From Gammaproteobacteria bacterium (GTDB taxonomy: Bacteria > Pseudomonadota > Gammaproteobacteria > Arenicellales > JAANXG01): DNA of 64,000 bases. The stretch lies in contig JAHEKE010000020.1 in NCBI GenBank assembly GCA_024638505.1, positions 1-64,000 of the forward strand, in the 5' to 3' direction. The notes beneath the pieces were generated by a model. The model searched no databases. It saw nothing but the letters and a program-made list of their open reading frames with translations, and was not told where the DNA came from. This document shows, in pieces, positions 7,822-15,603 of the stretch (positions are counted from its first letter, which is position 1; every line of letters begins with the position of its first letter). Position numbers and translations under genes: made by a program.

Positions 7822-8892
7822 CTAGACGCCTTCGGTTATCAACTCCGCTATGGCCTGGCCGAGGTCACGTGTGGTCGCCTTTCCACCCAGGTCAGGGGTG
7901 TGCACATCGGTATCGATAAGAACGCCCTCTATAGCTCGCTCAATCGCCTGTGCCGCCTGCAGCTCACCAACATGCTCCAGCATCATTGCCCCAGACCATA
8001 CCTGGCCGATGGGATTCGCAATGCCCTTGCCAGCAATATCTGGTGCGGAGCCGTGCACCGGCTCAAACATGCTCGGAAACTTTTTCTCCGGGTTGATGTT
8101 TGCTGCGGGGGCGATCCCTATTGTCCCCGCGATCGCCGGCCCCAGATCCGATAGAATATCTCCGAATAGATTGCTGCCAACAACTACATCAAACCAATCT
8201 GGATGTAGAACAAAGTTCGCCGCCAATATGTCTATGTGGTATTGATCGGTACGAATATCGGGATACTGATCAGCCATCGCTCTGAATCTTTCATCCCAGT
8301 AAGGCATGGTGTAGACGATACCATTCGATTTGGTTGCCGACGTGACGTGTTTGTCTGGTCGAGTACGGGCAAGTTCGAAGGCAAAACGAAGTACGCGGTC
8401 TACGCCTTTGCGGGTAAATATGTTTTCCTGCACAACCATTTCATCATCGGTGCCCGCATACATGCGCCCGCCAATCTCAGAATACTCGCCTTCATTGTTT
8501 TCCCGTACTACGTAGAAGTCGATATCATCCGTCCCGCGATTACGCAAAGGAGAATTGATTCCCTTGAGTAATCTTACCGGCCGTAAGTTAACGTACTGCT
8601 GCAGTTCCCGACGGATCGGTATCAACAAACCCCAGAGGGAAACATGGTCGGGTACGCCAGGGTAGCCGACCGCCCCGAGATAAATCGCAGTGTGGCTTTT
8701 CAGCTGTTCGATACCGTCGTCGGGCATCATGTGGCCCGTTTTCATGTAGGTCTCACAGCTCCAAGAGAATTCTGACCACTGGAATTCGATATCGAATCGA
8801 CGTCCGGCCGCTTCTAAAGCACGAACCCCCTCTGGAACAACTTCGTTACCAATGCCATCACCTGGAATGACTGCAATCTTGTATTTCGGCAT
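7822..8892 (-). CDS. Tartrate/D-malate-type dehydrogenase
   Basis: This 356-residue member of the isocitrate/isopropylmalate dehydrogenase family starts with KIAVIPGDGIGNEVVPEG. It carries VVRENNEGEYSEIGGRMY and NLFGDILSDLGPAIAGTIG for metal and substrate binding, and EPVHGSAPDIAGKGIANP for NAD. The family-specific stretch SLWGLLIPIRRELQQYVNLRP matches tartrate dehydrogenase/D-malate dehydrogenase (TtuC/DmlA) better than LeuB, and no leuCD genes are present. It would use NAD+ and Mn2+ to oxidise and decarboxylate D-malate or tartrate. Substrate assignment within the family by sequence alone is only moderately secure. Confidence 0.85.
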   Translation of the reverse strand: MPKYKIAVIPGDGIGNEVVPEGVRALEAAGRRFDIEFQWSEFSWSCETYMKTGHMMPDDGIEQLKSHTAIYLGAVGYPGVPDHVSLWGLLIPIRRELQQYVNLRPVRLLKGINSPLRNRGTDDIDFYVVRENNEGEYSEIGGRMYAGTDDEMVVQENIFTRKGVDRVLRFAFELARTRPDKHVTSATKSNGIVYTMPYWDERFRAMADQYPDIRTDQYHIDILAANFVLHPDWFDVVVGSNLFGDILSDLGPAIAGTIGIAPAANINPEKKFPSMFEPVHGSAPDIAGKGIANPIGQVWSGAMMLEHVGELQAAQAIERAIEGVLIDTDVHTPDLGGKATTRDLGQAIAELITEGV

Positions 8893-9074
8893 GTATGTAA
8901 AAGTCTCTAGTTGAATTATTGATTGTCTCGCCTACCAGCGCTGCAGTTTCTTTCTGCAAAAGAAAAATACAGGCTCGGCGACCAAACCGATTGGCGTAAA
9001 GCAGCATTAGGCTTACAACGCTCCGGATTCTGCGCACAGAACAGAATTCCTTTCCGACTCCCGGGATCGAGCCG

Positions 9075-9950
9075 CTAGCGCAATACTTTTATCAGCGCAC
9101 TATGATCCAGTTCTCCATCACCCCGTGCGATAAGCTCATCATACAGATCTCTATTCAACCTGGTTGCCGGCAGGTCAGCACTCACTGCTTGCGCTAATTC
9201 CAGTGCCTGCTGCAGATCCTTGCGCTGAGTTATGGATTTGCCGCCCGGCTCGAAATTCCCATCAATCATGCGCTGTCCGTGCAGCTCCATGATGCGGGAC
9301 CAAGCAAAGCCACCACGCAAGGCCTGACGAACGTTTGCTGCGCTGACGCCGCATTTTTGCACCAGATTGATGGCCTCCGCCACCGCCCCGATGGTTAATC
9401 CGACGATGATCTGGTTTGCGGCCTTGGCTACCTGACCAGCGCCGACGTCACCTACGTGGGTGATATTAGTACCCAATACCTGCAAAATCGGTTCAGCTTT
9501 ACGATAGGCCGCTTCCGAGCCACCCGTCATGATTGTCAGATTGCTTTCAACCGCTCCGATTTGACCGCCGGACACTGGCGCATCCAAATAATCACATGCA
9601 TGCTGCTGTACCACCTGGGCAAAACGTTTGGTTGCCATGACCGCAGTCGTTCCCATGTCGATGATCAACTTTCCGGGCTCGAGTCCGCTGACTATTCCAG
9701 TTTCGCTCAGCAGCACACTTTCCACTGCAGGGGTGTCCGTTAACATCATAATGATCACGTCTGTCTTGCGCGCAAGCTCCGCCGGTGCGTTTGCGGATTG
9801 CATACCCAGATCGACAAGTTCATGCACAACCTGCTGGCTTCGATTGTGCACCATGACCTTAGCGCCCGCTCGCTGCAGGTTAAGTGCCATGGGCTTGCCC
9901 ATCAAACCCAATCCAACAAAACCAATGCTGAGTTTATCAACTGCCATCAT
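9075..9950 (-). CDS. 3-hydroxyisobutyrate/tartronate-semialdehyde reductase family protein
   Basis: This 291-residue beta-hydroxyacid dehydrogenase has an N-terminal NAD(P) motif IGFVGLGLMGKPMALNL, the substrate-binding DAPVSGGQIGAVESNL, and the catalytic-lysine segment GAGQVAKAANQIIVGL. Family members include GarR/GlxR and MmsB. Next to glycolate oxidase the tempting role is reduction of tartronate semialdehyde to glycerate. However, no glyoxylate carboligase is in the window, so another 3-hydroxy acid is possible. Two adjacent ATG codons could serve as start; the first is given. The 180 bases between this gene and the next contain no clear site. Confidence 0.85.
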   Translation of the reverse strand: MMAVDKLSIGFVGLGLMGKPMALNLQRAGAKVMVHNRSQQVVHELVDLGMQSANAPAELARKTDVIIMMLTDTPAVESVLLSETGIVSGLEPGKLIIDMGTTAVMATKRFAQVVQQHACDYLDAPVSGGQIGAVESNLTIMTGGSEAAYRKAEPILQVLGTNITHVGDVGAGQVAKAANQIIVGLTIGAVAEAINLVQKCGVSAANVRQALRGGFAWSRIMELHGQRMIDGNFEPGGKSITQRKDLQQALELAQAVSADLPATRLNRDLYDELIARGDGELDHSALIKVLR

Positions 9951-10013
9951 CTGCGACCTGTCTCGGCATAAGGGAGAGAGAAAACACCTGCACAGCCTCT
10001 CTCAGGATCGATT

Positions 10014-10190
10014 CTACTCTTTACTACTGCCGCCCGCGTTTCTGGTCTCATAAATGAAGTCAAAGACTGCCATCAACATGACCATTACGCTGATAATCCA
10101 TAAATCGATTTCGTTAATCCAAATCAATACGATCAGCATAAAGCCTATGAACGCCGCTAAAGAAATCACTGCCAATATTTTATCCAGCAT
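10014..10190 (-). CDS. Small two-helix membrane protein, function unknown
   Basis: This 58-residue protein has two predicted membrane helices (about residues 5-24 and 28-46), joined by the acidic turn NEID, and a short charged tail. I chose the ATG at 10190 over an upstream in-frame GTG because GGGAG lies six bases before it. The start follows the amidase stop codon by about a dozen bases, so it is probably part of the same transcript. It does not resemble DctQ. It may be an accessory membrane subunit or an unrelated passenger. Confidence 0.65.
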   Translation of the reverse strand: MLDKILAVISLAAFIGFMLIVLIWINEIDLWIISVMVMLMAVFDFIYETRNAGGSSKE

Positions 10191-10203
10191 GTTTTGCTCC
10201 CAT

Positions 10204-11541
10204 TCATTGATCGTTCGTAACACGTTGCGCTAAATATCTGGCGTTGCGCAGCAAGCGAGCATCGTCATAGCGAGGCCCTACCATTTGCACGCCTATTGGC
10301 AGGCCGGAAGCTCCCTCCAGCAGCGGCAGGCTAATTGCCGGCAGCCCAATCAAGGTCCACAGTGTGCAAAAAACCGGATCTCCGGTCGTGTCCAGTCCGA
10401 CCGGCGCCTCACCGCTGGCGGCTGGAGTTATTATCGCATCGTATCGGTCGAATATCTGATCCATACCAGCGTTCAAGACGTCCACCGCGTCGATGGCCTG
10501 ATTGTACTCGGTGGCAAAGCAACGCTGTCCATCTTCTATCATCTCCCTCAGCCTGTCACTCAGCCGCTCCTTCGCATTCTTATAGTGTCTTCCCAGATTT
10601 TTAGCCAGATCAGCATGCATAATAACTCTGTGCCATTCGATGCAGCCGTTAAACACCTCCGGTAAATCCACTTCGTCACAATCGGCACCCAGGTGTTGTT
10701 TTAATTCTGCAAATCCCTGCTGCACGTCGCTATCCGCCTGATCCCATACCGGGGATTTCACAAAAGCAAAGCGGGGAGTAACCGGAGGCAGTGACATAGC
10801 GACGGCCGATAGGTGCGGGCGCGGACGTAACGCCATATCGGGATCGCGTTCGTCGTAGCAGAACAAACACTCACAGATCAACGCTATATCTTCAATAGAT
10901 CGTGCGTACGCCCCCACGGTATCGAGAAAGCGAGACAGCAGAAGAACGCCGTTACGGGAAATGGAGGCCTTGGTTGGCTTGAATCCGTAGACACCGCAGT
11001 ATGAAGCGGGACGGATCATGGAGCCGTTGGTCTGTGACCCTAGGGCTAACGGCACCATATACGCCGCTACCGCCGCGGCCGAGCCGCTGGAAGACCCACC
11101 CGGCGTGCGCTCAAGGTCATGCGGGTTGGCCGTTTTACCAGGAGAATAAACCGCAAATTCCGTGGTTACGGTCTTGCCCAAGATTACTGCGCCGGCTTCA
11201 CGCAGCAGCGTGACCAAGTGCGCGTCTGCTTTGGGCTGCCGCCCGGCGAGAATCGGTGATCCGCATTCCGTCGGCCAGCCGCGGGTATCGATAATATCTT
11301 TTATTCCTACGGGTATACCGTGCAACGGCCCGATGCCCGCGCCGGATTGCCTGAATTCATCCGCTGTACGCGCCTGCTCCAGGGCATAGTCTCGATCCAG
11401 CTGCCGCCACGCTCCAACCTTATCCTCGACCGACTCAATATGGTCAAGGCAGGCTGTGACCAATTCCACGGATTTCAACTCACCCGAGTGGATAAGACGG
11501 CTGGCTTCGGCCGCCGATAGCTCGTTAGCTTCCACCCGCAC
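10204..11541 (-). CDS. Amidase signature family hydrolase
   Basis: The 445-residue protein has the amidase signature. The catalytic lysine lies in GIPVGIKDIIDTRG (about residue 80), and the Ser-cis-Ser-Lys triad serines lie in TPGGSSSGSAAAVAA and SQTNGSMIRPA. It is not GatA: no gatB or gatC is adjacent, and the C-terminus SLPLLEGASGLPIGVQMVG is of the catabolic amidase type. The start codon is GTG. It sits 15 nt downstream of dctM, so the TRAP substrate could be an amide, with this enzyme releasing the carboxylic acid and ammonia. The precise substrate is unknown. Confidence 0.85.
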   Translation of the reverse strand: MRVEANELSAAEASRLIHSGELKSVELVTACLDHIESVEDKVGAWRQLDRDYALEQARTADEFRQSGAGIGPLHGIPVGIKDIIDTRGWPTECGSPILAGRQPKADAHLVTLLREAGAVILGKTVTTEFAVYSPGKTANPHDLERTPGGSSSGSAAAVAAYMVPLALGSQTNGSMIRPASYCGVYGFKPTKASISRNGVLLLSRFLDTVGAYARSIEDIALICECLFCYDERDPDMALRPRPHLSAVAMSLPPVTPRFAFVKSPVWDQADSDVQQGFAELKQHLGADCDEVDLPEVFNGCIEWHRVIMHADLAKNLGRHYKNAKERLSDRLREMIEDGQRCFATEYNQAIDAVDVLNAGMDQIFDRYDAIITPAASGEAPVGLDTTGDPVFCTLWTLIGLPAISLPLLEGASGLPIGVQMVGPRYDDARLLRNARYLAQRVTNDQ

Positions 11542-11556
11542 TCAGCACTACCCTTA

Positions 11557-12912
11557 TCAACGACCGTATATAACCTTGGGCAGGTACATGGCAATGTCAG
11601 GGAATACGTAGAGGAGAACCATTGCCAGAATTACCATAGACAGGAACGGCAACACGCCTTTGAATATTTGCATGAGCTGCACGTGCGGAGGCGCTACGCC
11701 CTTCAGATAGTATGCTGCCATCGCCATGGGCGGCGTGAGAAAAGATGTCTGAAGATTCAGCGCGACCAGTATACCGAAAAACAGAGGATCGACGCCAAAT
11801 ACGGGAAGCATGGGTAAAAAGATGGGCACGAAGATAATAATAATCTCGCTCCATTCAAGCGGCCAACCGAGCAGAAAGATAATGAACTGCGCCATGATAA
11901 GAAACATTACCGGGCTCAGCCCTAAACCGAGCACGAACTCCTCGATAACGCTGTGCCCACCGAGATAAGAAAAGACCGACGCAAAAGTCCAGGACCCGAC
12001 AAACAGCCAGCACACCATGGCCGACGTGCGCACGGTCAGGTAAACGGATTCTTTCAGCCGTTCCCAAGTCAGCGCACGGTATGCGGCGGCCAGCACTATT
12101 CCCCCAAGCGCGCCTACCGAGGCGGCTTCCGAGGGCGTGGCCAGACCGAATAGAATCGCGCCCAGCACCGACAGGATTAAAAAAGCGAGGGGAAAGAAAG
12201 ACGTCAGCAGCATGAAAATCATGCGCCCTACAGAGACTTTTTCAACGTCCTTCTCTTCCAGCTTAGGCGCTAAGGATGGATTCAGATATGCTCGACCGAT
12301 GACGTAAGCAATGTACAAGCCGGCTAGCATAAAGCCGGGGACAATGGCGCCTGCGTATAAACGTACTACCGAAACGTTCGATGTCGCGGCGTAGACGATA
12401 AGCATGATACTGGGCGGGATAAGAATGCCAAGGCAGCCGCCGGCGCAGATGACGCCCGCGGAAAAGCTGACATCGTAGCGTGCTTTTAACATGGCGGGAA
12501 AAGCCAACAGCCCCATCAGCGTCACTACCGCACCGATAATCCCGGTGGCGGTAGCAAACATGGCGCACGTGCCGAGGGCAGCGATGGCCATCGAACCAGG
12601 CATCCTGCGCAGAGCTACCTGCATGGTGAAAAACAGGCGGTCGACGATGTTTGCCCGCTCGACGATATAGCCCATAAACAGGAACAGGGGCACAGCGGTA
12701 AGCACATCATTAGCCATGACGGAATAGGTTTGATTGACCAGCAGATCGAAGATCTGGTTATCAAAAATCGACTGCATACGCTCCGCATCGTAGTAGGCGT
12801 AGTAGCCAAAAAAGATGCCCATCGCCATTAAGGTAAAGCAAATGGGAAAGCCGAGCAGAATAGTGAGAATAAATATCCCCAACATACAGACGGCGATGAC
12901 CGGATCGCTCAT
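11557..12912 (-). CDS. dctM: TRAP transporter large permease (DctM type)
   Basis: The 451-residue protein has about a dozen hydrophobic helices. It carries the typical DctM stretches AALGTCAMFATATGIIGAVV, CLGILIPPSIMLIVYA and LNLQTSFLTPPMAMAAYYLKG. The large permease is the Na+-driven transport subunit, taking substrate from the periplasmic DctP protein. It overlaps dctQ by 4 nt. The length and the LQTSFLTPP motif put it in the group that works with mannitol/chloroaromatic- or 2-oxoacid-type binding proteins. Confidence 0.94.
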   Translation of the reverse strand: MSDPVIAVCMLGIFILTILLGFPICFTLMAMGIFFGYYAYYDAERMQSIFDNQIFDLLVNQTYSVMANDVLTAVPLFLFMGYIVERANIVDRLFFTMQVALRRMPGSMAIAALGTCAMFATATGIIGAVVTLMGLLAFPAMLKARYDVSFSAGVICAGGCLGILIPPSIMLIVYAATSNVSVVRLYAGAIVPGFMLAGLYIAYVIGRAYLNPSLAPKLEEKDVEKVSVGRMIFMLLTSFFPLAFLILSVLGAILFGLATPSEAASVGALGGIVLAAAYRALTWERLKESVYLTVRTSAMVCWLFVGSWTFASVFSYLGGHSVIEEFVLGLGLSPVMFLIMAQFIIFLLGWPLEWSEIIIIFVPIFLPMLPVFGVDPLFFGILVALNLQTSFLTPPMAMAAYYLKGVAPPHVQLMQIFKGVLPFLSMVILAMVLLYVFPDIAMYLPKVIYGR

Positions 12913-13511
12913 TTGTGTTTCCCCCGGATTTTTTCGCTCAGGCTCTCTTCGTCTTCATGCTGATGTTGCAACATGGCCTCCATTTCCTCCACATCCTCTA
13001 AATGTGGTGGCCACTCACCGGTACGAAGGCAGATGATACAGCGGCAAACCTGCGCCAACCCCTGCAAAAACAGCAGTCCACCCGCTATCGGAATAATTGT
13101 TTTGAACTGGAAAATAGGCACATTGGCCGGACTCATTACGCTGACTTCTCTGTAGAACCAGGACTCGCCGGCATATTCGATACCGGCAAAAATGAACGCC
13201 AGTATGCCGGGAAAGAAAAACAGAAAGTAGAGTACGAGTTCCACCGAGGCCTGTACTTTAGGTTTCCACAGCCGGTAAAGCACATCACCCCGCACGTGCC
13301 CGTCACGGGCCAGGGTATAAGCCCCAGCCATCATGAATAGCGTGCCATACATCATGTAGCTGATGTCGAACGCCCACGAGGTTGGGTCACCCAGTACATA
13401 GCGAACGAAGACTTCGTAGCTCACACCGAAGGTTAGGATCAGAATACACCAGGCGAAGGCCTTGCCCGCCCACGATGTAAGCCTATCGACTAGCAGGATG
13501 AAATCGTTCAT
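12909..13511 (-). CDS. dctQ: TRAP transporter small permease (DctQ type)
   Basis: This 200-residue protein has four hydrophobic segments and the characteristic ATDPTSWAFDIS-like stretch (LGDPTSWAFDISYMMYGT) followed by AGAYTLARDGHVRGDVLY, typical of DctQ. The hydrophilic tail is long, acidic and histidine-containing (about residues 170-200), which is common in this subfamily. It pairs with DctM in the inner membrane. The start lies downstream of a strong hairpin that separates it from dctP. Confidence 0.93.
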   Translation of the reverse strand: MNDFILLVDRLTSWAGKAFAWCILILTFGVSYEVFVRYVLGDPTSWAFDISYMMYGTLFMMAGAYTLARDGHVRGDVLYRLWKPKVQASVELVLYFLFFFPGILAFIFAGIEYAGESWFYREVSVMSPANVPIFQFKTIIPIAGGLLFLQGLAQVCRCIICLRTGEWPPHLEDVEEMEAMLQHQHEDEESLSEKIRGKHK

Positions 13512-13542
13512 CGTCTGTACTCGATAAAAATGAAGCAGTTGC

Positions 13543-13570
13543 CAGGGGCGGTGTGATTACACCGCCCCTG
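13543..13570 (-). promoter_or_regulatory. 12-bp hairpin between dctP and dctQ
   Basis: CAGGGGCGGTGT and its complement ACACCGCCCCTG flank a 4-nt loop. It is a very stable stem 22 nt after the dctP stop. No T-run follows on the minus strand, so it is probably not a full terminator. Such hairpins between binding-protein and permease genes commonly protect the upstream message from 3' exonucleases, giving more DctP than DctQM. Partial termination is the alternative. Confidence 0.7.
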
Positions 13571-13591
13571 TTCAGGCATTAAAGGGTTGGA

Positions 13592-14737
13592 TTAAAAGTC
13601 TATCTCACCCGGGAAGTAATGCTTAAACGCAAGCTTGTAGTCGGCCGCGTTCATCAGGTCATAGAATGCGACTCGATGCGACCATTCCTTTTGACTCGCC
13701 ACAATTTTGGCGAAGAACGGATCTTTCTCCAGGTCGGCTAAAACGGTATCCCATGACTTCAGCTGCGCCTCCATGATCGACTGATCGGTGCGATACACAT
13801 TTACGCCGTGGTCTTTCATTAACGACTGGAGGTCGGAAGAATACACGTCCATTGCATGTCCGTAGTTAGCAGTATTGGCCGCTTCTGCGGCATACTCCAG
13901 GATGGCCTGATGCTCAGCCGGCAGCGACTCAAACTTATCTTTATTGAAGATAATCTCAAAGAACTCTGCCGCCTGGTGGTAGCTGCCCATATGATAGTGC
14001 TTGGACACATCCTGCGCGCCGAATTGGCTATCGGACGTCGGGTTGTTGAACTCAAAAGCCTCGATTACGCCGCGCTCCAGCGCAGGAATAATCTCACCGC
14101 CTGGTAGCTGCGTTACCTTCAGACCCATGCCCTGCATGATATCGGTGGCCAATCCTACCGTGCGATATTTTAGGCCCTGCATATCCGCTGCGCTCTTAAC
14201 GTGTTTTTTAAACCAACCCAGCGGCTGGGTCGGCATCGGCATGCAGAAAAATCCAACCAGGTTTAGCTGCAGGATATCCTGCACCAGCTCACTGTAAAGT
14301 TCCTTACCGCCGCCATAATGAATCCAGGCCAGAATTTGTGACGCGTTGGCGCCGAATACCGGGCCAGTGCCAAACAGGGACGCGGCTTTGTTCTTGCCGT
14401 ACCAGTACGCGGTCACAGTATGAGCGGCATCCAGCACCCCTTTGTTACAAGCGTCCTGTACTTGAAAGGCTTTGACAACGGCGCCGGAGGGCAGCAGGTC
14501 AATTTTCAGACTGCCGCCCGACATGGCCGCTACCCGATCGGCGTATTGTTGCGCGAAGTCCTGGAAAACTGCCTTTGCGCCCCAGGAACTTTGCATCTTC
14601 AGCGTGGTAGTTTGCGCGCGCGAAATCATCGGAAAGCCAAGCGCAGCCGCCCCGGCTGCGCCAGCACCAGTGGCCTTTAAAAATTTTCGCCGGCTGCCGG
14701 TCTCCGAGGGCTTACCCACATTGGTTTTTGTTTTCAT
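13592..14737 (-). CDS. dctP: TRAP transporter substrate-binding protein (DctP/TakP type), Tat-exported
   Basis: The 381-residue protein has a twin-arginine leader (SRRKFLKATGAG, residues 15-26, then a hydrophobic stretch ending PMISRAQ), so it is probably exported folded. The mature part has DctP family features, including LKYRTVGLATDIMQGMGLK and the following LPGGEIIPALERGVIEAFEF. It resembles the COG4663 group, known members of which bind 2-oxo acids, lactate, mannitol or 4-chlorobenzoate. An excellent ribosome-binding site (GGAGGAG) precedes it. As first gene of the minus-strand cluster it marks the likely operon start. Confidence 0.92.
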   Translation of the reverse strand: MKTKTNVGKPSETGSRRKFLKATGAGAAGAAALGFPMISRAQTTTLKMQSSWGAKAVFQDFAQQYADRVAAMSGGSLKIDLLPSGAVVKAFQVQDACNKGVLDAAHTVTAYWYGKNKAASLFGTGPVFGANASQILAWIHYGGGKELYSELVQDILQLNLVGFFCMPMPTQPLGWFKKHVKSAADMQGLKYRTVGLATDIMQGMGLKVTQLPGGEIIPALERGVIEAFEFNNPTSDSQFGAQDVSKHYHMGSYHQAAEFFEIIFNKDKFESLPAEHQAILEYAAEAANTANYGHAMDVYSSDLQSLMKDHGVNVYRTDQSIMEAQLKSWDTVLADLEKDPFFAKIVASQKEWSHRVAFYDLMNAADYKLAFKHYFPGEIDF

Positions 14738-14835
14738 ATCTCCTCCTTTGCAAAGGAAGTCTAAGTATGTTTAAAAGAACGTTACGACGTGAATGTGAAT
14801 ACTAGCATACGCTCAAAATGCGTCCTAGGTAACGC

Positions 14836-14887
14836 TGCTGTACACCATCGCAAACTCGAACATACACTCGTTTTAATATGCTGTACA
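14836..14887. promoter_or_regulatory. Paired TGCTGTACA sites upstream of dctP and coq7
   Basis: TGCTGTACA occurs at 14836-14844 and 14879-14887, 43 bp apart (about four helical turns), each containing the dyad core TGTACA; the second copy extends to CTGTACAG. They lie in the 219-bp divergent region between dctP and coq7. Spacing and symmetry suggest an operator bound by a dimeric regulator, perhaps of the GntR type, but no regulator gene is in the window. No strong sigma-70 promoter was identified in this intergenic region. Confidence 0.35.
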
Positions 14888-14956
14888 GTTTAAGCTACAC
14901 TTGCAGCTTACCTAAATTCATCAGGGTTCGATAATTCATCGCGCGCCCGGCTATAA

Positions 14957-15601
14957 ATGACTAAATTGCAAAGACAATTTTCTACATCTGATCGACTGTT
15001 TGCTTTATTGGACGACGCTTTAACCACGGTTTTCGGACACCCCGCGCAGCGGCGTCCAACACCCGGTGCGCAGCAGATACAAGCGGAAGATACCTCTGAA
15101 AAGAGACGCTCAGCGCAGCTGATGCGAGTGAATCATACCGGTGAAGTATGTGCACAGGCGCTGTACCAAGCGCAGGCAATAACTGCGCGGTCTGACCAAA
15201 TTCGAAAAACTATGGCCGGCGCGGCAGAGGAAGAAAACGACCATCTGAGCTGGTGTGAGGGCCGGCTGGAAGAACTCGAGAGTCGGAAAAGCTATTTAAA
15301 CCCGATCTGGTACGGCGGGTCTTTTATGATCGGCGCGCTGTTTGGAGTATTCGGCGACCGATGGAATCTTGGCTTTTTGGCTGAAACGGAAAGGCAAGTT
15401 GTCGCACATCTCGAACACCATCTAAAGAAGCTGCCGGCTGACGACTACCGGAGCCGCGCTATCCTGCAGCAGATGAAAAGCGACGAGGCAAACCATGCAA
15501 CTCATGCGATCGAAGCAGGTGCGAAAGAACTTCCAGCACCGGTCAAACGCTTAATGAGGGTAGCGGCGAAAGTTATGACCACGACTGCGGCAAGAATTTA
15601 A
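14957..15601 (+). CDS. coq7: 2-polyprenyl-3-methyl-6-methoxy-1,4-benzoquinone hydroxylase (Coq7 family)
   Basis: This 214-residue di-iron protein has the ferritin-like metal ligands of Coq7: MRVNHTGE (E63), EENDHLSW (E93, H96), HLEHHL and DEANHATHA. It performs the late C6 hydroxylation in ubiquinone synthesis, the step done by flavoprotein UbiF in E. coli. Coq7 is the version found in Pseudomonas, many other gammaproteobacteria and mitochondria. The gene stands alone on the plus strand, converging with the MMPL gene with only 2 nt between their stops. Confidence 0.95.
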   Translation: MTKLQRQFSTSDRLFALLDDALTTVFGHPAQRRPTPGAQQIQAEDTSEKRRSAQLMRVNHTGEVCAQALYQAQAITARSDQIRKTMAGAAEEENDHLSWCEGRLEELESRKSYLNPIWYGGSFMIGALFGVFGDRWNLGFLAETERQVVAHLEHHLKKLPADDYRSRAILQQMKSDEANHATHAIEAGAKELPAPVKRLMRVAAKVMTTTAARI

Positions 15602-15603
15602 AA

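Noticed and set aside
7492-8154. A 220-codon plus-strand frame spanning azlC and the tartrate-type dehydrogenase.
   Set aside because: It is antisense to two well-supported genes and shows no family features; it is an open-frame shadow.
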